Below are positions 56,937 to 64,000 of a stretch of 64,000 nucleotides of DNA, one piece after another (positions within the stretch are counted from its first letter, which is position 1; every line of letters begins with the position of its first letter). Under the pieces are notes generated by a model. The model saw only the letters and a program-made list of their open reading frames with translations. It was not told where the DNA came from and made no database searches. Location of the stretch: contig MU859087.1 in assembly GCA_033297205.1 (NCBI GenBank), forward strand, positions 124,001 to 188,000, written 5' to 3'. A program made the position numbers and the translations under genes. The DNA is from Pseudoneurospora amorphoporcata. Taxonomy: Eukaryota > Ascomycota > Sordariomycetes > Sordariales > Sordariaceae.

Positions 56937-59900
56937 TCAGAGACGACTCTCCACGCTCGGATAATCGTGCTCGCTAGGCCACTGGCCGTCTGGCCAAACG
57001 TAACGAATAGCTTCCCAGATATGACTGGTAATAGTATGCCTCGTTAGCAAATCAGGGTCTCAACGCCAGCTTTAGAGAAGGGTCATTTGGAGGAAGGAGG
57101 GGTCTCAGATATCAGACCGGACAACTTACCTGACATGGATGATTTCCAATCCATCCTTGACTTCCTGGGGCAAGTCCTTTACGTCCTTGCGGTTCTGGGC
57201 CGGGAGTAGGACCGTCTTGACACCCGCCCGGAGCGCTCCGATGAGTTTCTCCTTGATGCCTCCGACGGCCGTGATCCGTCCTCGGAGGGAAATCTCACCC
57301 TGTGACACAGAAACAAACGCCGTGTTAGCCTTGCACAGACAACATGGAAGCACAGTCTTTCGTCCTTCTATCCATATCGGGAAAACCAAACGGACGTAAG
57401 ATCCGCTTTCCCTTGCCCTGCTTCGTCGTGTTGTGTTTCGAGTCCCAGGGAAGAGGAAACCATAACAAAAGGAATGGGACTACAATGGAATGAGGGAGCC
57501 GAAGAAATGGGCTTGGGACATGCTTACCGTCATGGCCATGGTTGGTGGGACAGCCTTGCCAGAAAACAGGGAAACGAGAGCAATGGCCTGCGAGATGCCG
57601 CTGCTGGGTCCATCTTTGGGAACAGCACCGGAGGGGCAATGCACATGAATGCTCCTGTCCTTCATGATGTTCTCGTTCGGGCTCTGAGTGAGTCCCAGCT
57701 CATACGCGTGCGCCTTGACCCAAGTCAAGGCCACCTCGACACTCTCCTTCAGCACATCACCGAGTTTGCCCGTCAGCTGGACGCTGCCGTTGCCTGGCAT
57801 GTCGGCCACCTCGATGAAGAGGATACTACCATTTCCACCGGAACTGTATGCAACCAGACCAGTCACAATTCCTGGACGGCTAGTCTTCTCGGCTATCTCC
57901 TCTTCAAACTTCTCAATGCCCAAAAACTTCTCCAAATCGTCTACGGTCAGTTGTGGGTTGTAGTTCTCAGGATGTCCCGAGTCCTTGGCGTCGGCGAACT
58001 CGACGGCTTTGCCACGCGCAACGGACGAGATCTCCCGCTCTAGGTTGCGCACGCCAGCCTCCCGCGTGTACGACTCGATGATCTTGGACACGACTTCTGG
58101 AGTGAAGGAAACCTGTGATTCGTCAAGGCCGTTGACCCGAAGTTGCTTGGGAACCAGGTGCTGCATCGCAATGTGGCGCTTTTCGAGAGTCGTGTAGCCC
58201 GGAATGTAGATTGTCTCCATTCGATCCAGCAACGGTGCCGGAATGGTATCGAGACTGTTCGCCGTGGCGATGAACAACACCTTGCTGAGATCAATAGGCA
58301 CATTAACATAGTGATCGGTGAAATTATGGTTCTGCTCAGGGTCGAGGACCTCGAGCATAGCCGCCGAAGGGTCACCGTGAATGCTAGAGCCGCCGACCTT
58401 GTCGATCTCGTCAAGGAGGAAGACAGGATTTGCTACGCCTACTTTCTTCAGACCCTGGACAATAAGACCAGGCATGGCGGCGACATAGGTACGTCTATGA
58501 CCGCGAATTTCTGCTTCGTCTCTCACACCACCCAGAGAAATTCTATGGAATTTCCTTCCCAAAGCAGTGGCGACCGATCGAGCAAGACTCGTCTTTCCAA
58601 CACCTGGAGGTCCAACCAGGAGGAGAATGGGGGACTTGTCCACCATGCGCCTGCTCTTCAAAGCCTCGAGTTTGGCACCACCGGCCTTGACCTTTTCGTC
58701 AATACTAAGGTCGATAGTAGAAGGTTGAGCAGCGTCTTCTTTACTGTCCTCGGATGCTACCCCGAGTTCCTGTTCGATCTGCTTGATCTGGCTATCCACG
58801 TCATCATTAATGGCTTGCTTGAGACGAAGGACTGCCAAATACTCGAGCAGGCGCTTCTTGACCTTGTCTAGTCCATAGTGATCCTCGTCGAGTTGCTTCC
58901 TTGCCCGGGTAAGGGTGTCGGGACCCAGGCGATCATCTGTAGTAGTCGTCCAGGGGATCTCTGACAAAGTTTCAAGATATGTCCGAGTCACGGCATACTC
59001 GGCCTGTGCTGGATGTATCTTTTTCAATCTCTTGATCTCCCGATCAGCCACCTTGGCCGCTTCAGGGCTGAGTCGTGCGGCACCGAGGCGTTTCTGCAGC
59101 TCTTCGATCTCGTTAGGCTCCTGGTCGTCGTCCGGATTTCCACCTCGTCCCATGAAGCCGCCCTGTGGTGGGAACGGCATGCCTACGCCCTGTCCTGGGG
59201 CTTTGACAGGCGGCTTTACCTTTCCAGGCTTTGTCGAATCGGAGTCCATTGGGATTGGCAGACTCGTGGCTGTGATGGTGGTGATCTTCATGCTGTTCTT
59301 AATGTTTGTTACCTGGCGGTCAAGCAGCTCGATCACCTTGGCCACACGTTCCTTGACGTCGATCAAGGTCAGAATCTGGAGCTTTTCCTCATACGAGGAT
59401 TCGACAATGTTGGCCATAAAGTCTGCGAGGGCACCGGGATACTTCTGCTTCGCAATATAGAAGTCGAGACGCCGGGCAAGCAGAGGTGACAGGCCAGGGG
59501 TGCCGGAAGACTGTGGTAGAAGTGATGACAGCCGGAGGATTGTGACAAACTGCCTGGACAGGAGCTTGAGAGACATGAAGAGCTCCTCGAGGGCGGAGTC
59601 TGTGATCAGAGCGGGATCGGCGTAGCTGGAGACCTTGCCTTCCAGGTAAGCCTTGTCCGCGATAACCTTTTCGACGTGAATTCGTGTCACACCCTCGACC
59701 AGCAAAGTGAACTCGCCTGTACCACGCCCCTCAACACCAGTGATCTTCGCAGCAACGCCATATGGGAAGAGGTCAGCCTTGGTAGCCTTTGACGGATCAA
59801 CATCGGCCGCGGTTTCGATCTTGTTGTCGCCATTCTCAATCAGAAGATGACCCTCCGGTCCGAGTAAGGGGGATGCCAGGGGCACGCAGGCAATGGGGAT

Positions 59901-60083
59901 CGTATCGATGCGCCCATTGGGAGTTCTGGAAGCGGCCTTCGCGTAAACGGCGGCGAGCAACGAGGCGATGTCGGGCCTGGTAGACGAAACTGCAATGCGC
60001 TGGACAACGCCTGGTAGGAGGATGGTCCCCTTAGGAAGCGGAAGAAGCGGTATCGTGACCGTCGGTGCTCGCGTGGGAGCCAT
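56937..60083 (-). CDS. PLN: Peroxisomal Lon protease (LonP2/Pln)
   Basis: Minus strand, exons 60083-57528, 57299-57130 and 57024-56937; introns of 228 and 105 nt; 937 residues. N-terminal LON substrate-binding domain (about 10-260) with PLLPLPKGTILLPG; a Gly/Pro insert at about 290-320; AAA+ module with Walker A GPPGVGKTS (about 490) and FLLDEIDKVGG; protease domain with catalytic Ser in KDGPSSGIS (about 827) and Lys in GGIKEKLIGA (868), the dyad being split by intron 1. The protein ends ESRL: SRL is a type-1 peroxisomal signal, and there is no mitochondrial presequence. Family knowledge: this ATP-dependent protease and chaperone clears oxidised or misfolded matrix proteins in peroxisomes. 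The last exon adds only 28 codons but carries the targeting signal. Start is the only suitable ATG. Confidence 0.95.
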
Positions 60084-61301
60084 GAGGACGTCGACTTATA
60101 GTGTAATGTCGAAAAATCCGGGAAATCTGGGGAAACCGGGATCGGTCTTGTAGAGGGGATATAGAGCGGGTAGGCAGGTATGATTATCGATTTGCTTATC
60201 TAAATCGGGGTGCTGATAGTCGTAATGGTTTATGTCATCGTAGTCGTGGTTTCGAGAGGGACAAAATCGAAAAACTCGAATGCGTGTAGTCCACTACAAT
60301 ATGCGGCAAACGTGATGACGGGTAGTACAAGTAGAGGCGCGGTTGTGATGACAAAGGTGCCGTTCTCGGCTCAGCGGAAAGGGATATTATTTTAGAAGTA
60401 GCAGGTAATGCGGTCCGTCTTGGTTGACGTAGGGTTCAACTGCGGTCTGCGTGATGATTTGATGCGATGTTGGAAAGTTCGATTCACGTCTGATTGCGCT
60501 ACGGGCTGAGGTCGACGATGGGATGAAACGGCGGCGAGGGGGTGACGGGGTTGTTAAAGTGCACGCAGCAGCTGAATGGAAGTCACCTCCGCAGTGCATG
60601 GGGCAAATAGTGGAGATGCGGGCGGCTGGCGGTCGGTAGTGGAGCTCTTTGTCAAGGACATCCGTGGAACGGTATCGGCCACCTTCCATCCATCAACCGA
60701 GGCAGAAGCGACGCGTTGGAATAGGTCACGCTTTCTCGTTCTGAAAGCACCCAAATTTCAGCGTATCTCAAGCCGAGAACACGCTGTAAAACGTTCGAGG
60801 TTGCTCTCGACCGACCCGGCGTCACGCAAATACCTAGCCGTTGACACCGTCGTGGTCCCGTCTCCTCCGTCCAGGACGTGCTTCCAAGATACGCAGCTCA
60901 CCAAACCTCCCGAAGCTCTCGGGCTCCTGACAGTATCTATCTGTTCACTCGTACGCTTCTCATGGGTCCCAATGGGAGTCACGACAACGCTTGGTGATGG
61001 GTAGATGCGTGGTTGTATCCAGTGTTCTGCCTTGGAGTACTGTATTGTATTTTAATATGTCAGAATTCAGACTTACCTCCTTTGAATTGCTCTGGGTTAG
61101 GGTTATACCTGCATCCAGACTCGACACATACAAGTATCTGCGAGTTGAGAGACTTCTCACGTCAACTTGGTCCAACCAAATAGTCAACATGACAACGTTA
61201 GAAGCTCCGCGATTCAATTCCTTCTCCTTGTTCCTCTGCCAGCCATACAGAAATCCAAATGTCTAGACCCCTCAGCTTCCTTGTTCCCTTCTTGACCCTA
61301 C
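60084..61301. other. Intergenic upstream of Lon
   Basis: Promoter side of the Lon gene and 3' side of the secreted-protein gene. Short frames on both strands have no recognisable content. Confidence 0.5.
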
Positions 61302-61773
61302 TCAGTACCCACCTCTCTCAGCGACAGCCTGCACCTGTCCCGCAACACTCCTTGGTATAAACTGCGCAAGATCCAGCACTCCAACCCCGTTAATCAGACT
61401 AAGCTGGAGCAAATCGAGCTTCAGACCGGCAAGGCCGAAGCCGTTAAACAGACCGCGCCGCTGAAACTGAAGGAGAGTCTGCAACTGCTGCAGCTGGAGC
61501 TGGCGCTGAACGTCGAACGAAGGGGCTTGGAAGAGGTCTCGAAATCCAACGATGTTCAAGTTGTGGGCGGAACTGAGAACGGAGAGGAGTTGGAGATCCA
61601 AAACGTTGATGTTGAGGAGATGGTTGAGATTGACTTGATTGAAATTGGTGAGGTTGTTAAGTGGGGTGAGATCGAAGATGGCCCCCTCTGTGATGATGGC
61701 CTTTGGGGTTTGCGCTGGAAGCGACGGCAGCGAAGGGGACAACCGTGGAGATGAGAAAGTTGCTGGGCTTCAT
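61302..61773 (-). pseudogene. Small secreted Leu/Asn/Gln-rich protein gene with a frameshift
   Basis: The ATG at 61773 follows a typical leader (CTCATTTTCACCAACC...) and starts a good signal peptide (MKPSNFLISTVVPFAAVASSA). That frame soon runs into histidine-rich sequence and stops after 38 codons. The neighbouring frame, which has no ATG of its own, carries on from the same point for about 130 codons with repeats of the kind LNNLTNFNQVNLNHLLNINVLDLQLL and a Leu/Gln-rich helical part (QRQLQLQQLQTLLQFQ), ending AVAERGGY. So the two halves of one secreted protein lie in different frames, offset by one extra base near 61710-61730. No intron fits there. It is either a real disabling mutation or a sequence error. 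Function unknown; composition suggests a short leucine-rich, self-associating extracellular protein. Confidence 0.55.
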
Positions 61774-63759
61774 CCTGGCGGTCGGAGGTTGGTGAAAATG
61801 AGAGATTACGAGATTGTGGCTATGAAAACTTGTACAAGAGGCACGAATGGAATGTGTCTTGTCAGTATCCTTCAATTCATATCACTCCTATGTGATGATG
61901 ATCACCGTTTGTGCACATACCTGAACTTCTTTCTAGGATAAAGAGTAAAAGTTAGAGTGAGCCCAGCTATACACTTTGTTAATATGCAAATGCCAAATGA
62001 GATTTGACAACGAAAACACTACCTCTGGGAGATGAACGTCTGAAATTGGGAATCTGACAGCATGCCTTAAAAAAAAAACTAGAAGTGTGAGGGACAGACA
62101 CAACAAACATCTTCGAGTTATCCTCTACATGAGGTCTTATCGCAACGCAAACTTCTACGAAGTACGAGAACTAGCATAAGCACTACCTAGTTTCGTGTCT
62201 AGGCTCTCGGTGACTTTTGTTGATTTCGGAAAGCGGAACAGAATGTGATCCGGAGTATGATCAGTGTGGAACAGAAGCCACCGTCAAGAATTTCGAACTA
62301 ATGCTCGAAGACAAGGTAGATACATATGGGACTGAAAGACACATCAGACTGGTTCAAGTGTCGACTGCCTTATGCACTGGACCCATACCAGCTGCATGGC
62401 TCGGGAGAGTCCACGACCGAAGAACCCGGTTTGTCAGGGGCTTGGCTAGATGTATGAAGACGTACCTTGAGATTATGAAGAACACACATCTTAGTTGGAT
62501 ACAACGTGGTTCGGTTCATTTTCGACCATTTGAGGCTTGGGCTGTAGATGGAGAGGCCGAGTGTCATCACGGGTTACCTCCAAGCACCAAGATTCGGAAC
62601 AGTCGATGTTTTGTGTTGAAGAGTCCATAGAGCGGCGGGCTATGAAGGCCAATCTGTGGATTTTCCATTTCTTGTGGATTGAATTGGGAAAGAATGAAGT
62701 CAATGTCTGGGGGGGGGGGGGATAGTGGCGAGAGCCGCATATCCACCGTCCGAGATCCACCCCCGCGTTAACGTTGGATCTGGGGCGCATGAACGGGCCC
62801 CATCCGCTCCGAACCCCTGATCGTGACGCCAAACTGTTACAGGGTTCGGGTTCGAGGTATTCCATTGATGGGGATATACTTCTTTTCGCCCAAATAGTTT
62901 CCTCATAACCCCATACCGCACCATGGCTCTCTTGTTCGGTCTGCTAGCACCCCGATCCCAAAAGAGAGTGCATGGTTTTTGGGACTCGGGAGCCCCTGCG
63001 CATCCGAGCTACTATGATGCATCTTTCCAGGCAAAAGGAAGCCATTCCGACTGCGTATCGCCATCTGGACTCTGGGCTAGGGGCATAACTTCGAGTTGAA
63101 ATTCCATTGAGGGGAACTTGAGGGAAATGACTGAAGTCACCAAGGCGCGGAAGACCAAGGCACAGTTTCCTGGGCAGAGCTGGCACAAGCTGATGGTGAA
63201 ACAGACTTCGAGTTCCTAGACAACACCTCAAGTAGCAGGTATGTGGCTAGGCAAGAGCAGTTCTTTAAAGTTCTATTAGTCCTTTCCCCAACACCCAGGC
63301 AGGACGGCATGGTTGAACACGAATACCTGCCGTTGTTATTCTTCGAGGGAGCTCGAGTATGCTGTGGGGAGCAATTGTAGCAAAGCATGTTAACGATCCT
63401 GTATGGGTAGAGGTTCCTTCGAACCAAACAGGATACTGACTGGTCGGACCATGCTTTCCTCGCAGAGGCGTATCCCGAACCGTTGGTTGCTGAAGAAAAG
63501 GCTCATTTGTAATCGGCCAACAAGACATCCGCCTCTTTGATCACTCACTGTGAGCAATGTAGCCAGGGACATGTGATATCCTATAGATCGAGGAATGGCA
63601 AGCACCATCATGACCCAGTTGGAGATGTGGCCCACATCCGTGGATTGAGCAGCTCGTATGTACAATATTGATGACGTACGTCGTCTAGTTACAGAGCGTA
63701 TATTATGGGTCATAGATGTCCATTTCCTCGGAGATCCAATAGCGTGTTCGGAGCTATCA
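61774..63759. other. Intergenic
   Basis: About 2 kb. Includes the upstream region of the secreted-protein gene, a G run of 13 at 62709-62721 and only short frames. Nothing else identified. Confidence 0.5.
62709..62721 (+). repeat. Poly-G tract (13 G)
   Basis: Run of 13 G, followed by GATAGTGG. Fourth long G homopolymer on this strand. Confidence 0.85.
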
Positions 63760-64000
63760 TCACCTGTCGGACGGGGACGAAGGGTTGTTGTTATTGTCGT
63801 CTTTGTGGAAGCCGAGCATGCTGCCGAGCGCACCCCCGGGCTTGGGCACTGGGCACTCTCTCTTCAGAGCTCGTGCCCTATCTGCGTCGCTAGGCCCAGG
63901 CTCTGTCTCAAACTGCAGGATCTCGTCCTTGCCTTCGGTGTTTTCCACGCGCCTGCGTCTGCGTCTTTTGGGCTGTCCGTCGGCAGACATATCTCCATCG
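63760..64000 (-). CDS. C-terminal end of an unidentified protein, truncated by the window edge
   Basis: A minus-strand frame is open from the window edge to a TGA at 63760-63762 (about 79 codons). It contains an in-frame ATG (63990), but the codons before it are also open, so the true start probably lies outside. It is strongly basic at first (PKRRRRRRVEN), then hydrophilic with DADRARALKRE, and ends in an Asn/Ser/Pro-rich tail (DDNNNNPSSPSDR). The Arg run could be a nuclear signal. Family not recognised; real coding is plausible but not proven. Confidence 0.35.
   Translation of the reverse strand, partial: DGDMSADGQPKRRRRRRVENTEGKDEILQFETEPGPSDADRARALKRECPVPKPGGALGSMLGFHKDDNNNNPSSPSDR

Noticed and set aside
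60460..60490. Box B-like AGTTCGATTC
   Set aside because: The flanking bases cannot form a T-stem and no box A lies at the right distance; not a tRNA.
1..64000. Secondary-metabolite cluster, CRISPR array, rRNA genes, intact autonomous transposon
   Set aside because: None seen: no polyketide or peptide synthase, no regularly spaced repeats, no rRNA core words recognised, no transposase or reverse-transcriptase motifs in any frame. The C6 regulator and monooxygenase are about 20 kb apart with housekeeping genes between them.

Overview
This window is nuclear DNA of a filamentous ascomycete (Pezizomycotina, most likely a sordariomycete; the class is an inference from gene content). The evidence is short introns (about 57-105 nt) with GTANGT/GTGAGY donors and CTAAC-type branch sites, genes on both strands with no operons, an FlbA-type RGS protein, a fungal Zn(II)2Cys6 regulator, a PHD-finger Orc4 and a peroxisomal Lon protease with a C-terminal SRL signal. 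Exon structures were built by hand from reading frames, splice consensus and remembered family conservation; no alignment was run.

Layout. 1-2070: gene-free upstream region. 2071-4463 (+): FlbA/Rgs1-type RGS protein. 5790-6711 (+): secreted, probably GPI-anchored wall protein. 6712-8614: intergenic, with a tRNA-derived SINE-like segment. 8615-11754 (-): ORC4 with AT-hook and PHD finger. 12752-16738 (-): OSCA/TMEM63-type cation channel. 16739-19819: long intergenic. 19820-21297 (+): FAD monooxygenase of the salicylate hydroxylase type. 22111-22545 (-): small CYSTM membrane protein. 24185-25066 (+): RIB7 riboflavin reductase. 25400-27776 (-): SEC1. 29832-31620 (+): NCS1 transporter that looks inactivated. 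31843-34162 (-): MLH1. 35661-36418 and 36859-38064 (+): two orphan genes. 41110-43424 (-): Zn(II)2Cys6 regulator whose third cluster cysteine lies in an 8-nt microexon. 43425-56936: about 13.5 kb with no supportable gene, holding inverted-repeat elements and an AT-rich block. 56937-60083 (-): peroxisomal Lon. 61302-61773 (-): small secreted protein with a frameshift. 63760-64000 (-): C-terminal part of a gene running off the window.

The conserved genes are unrelated housekeeping or signalling functions (G-protein signalling, replication, mismatch repair, exocytosis, riboflavin, peroxisomal proteolysis). I see no metabolic cluster. The most unusual content is the set of TA- or TAA-flanked inverted-repeat elements of different families, including two roughly 50-bp hairpins with shared ends; the microexon; and two broken genes among intact ones.
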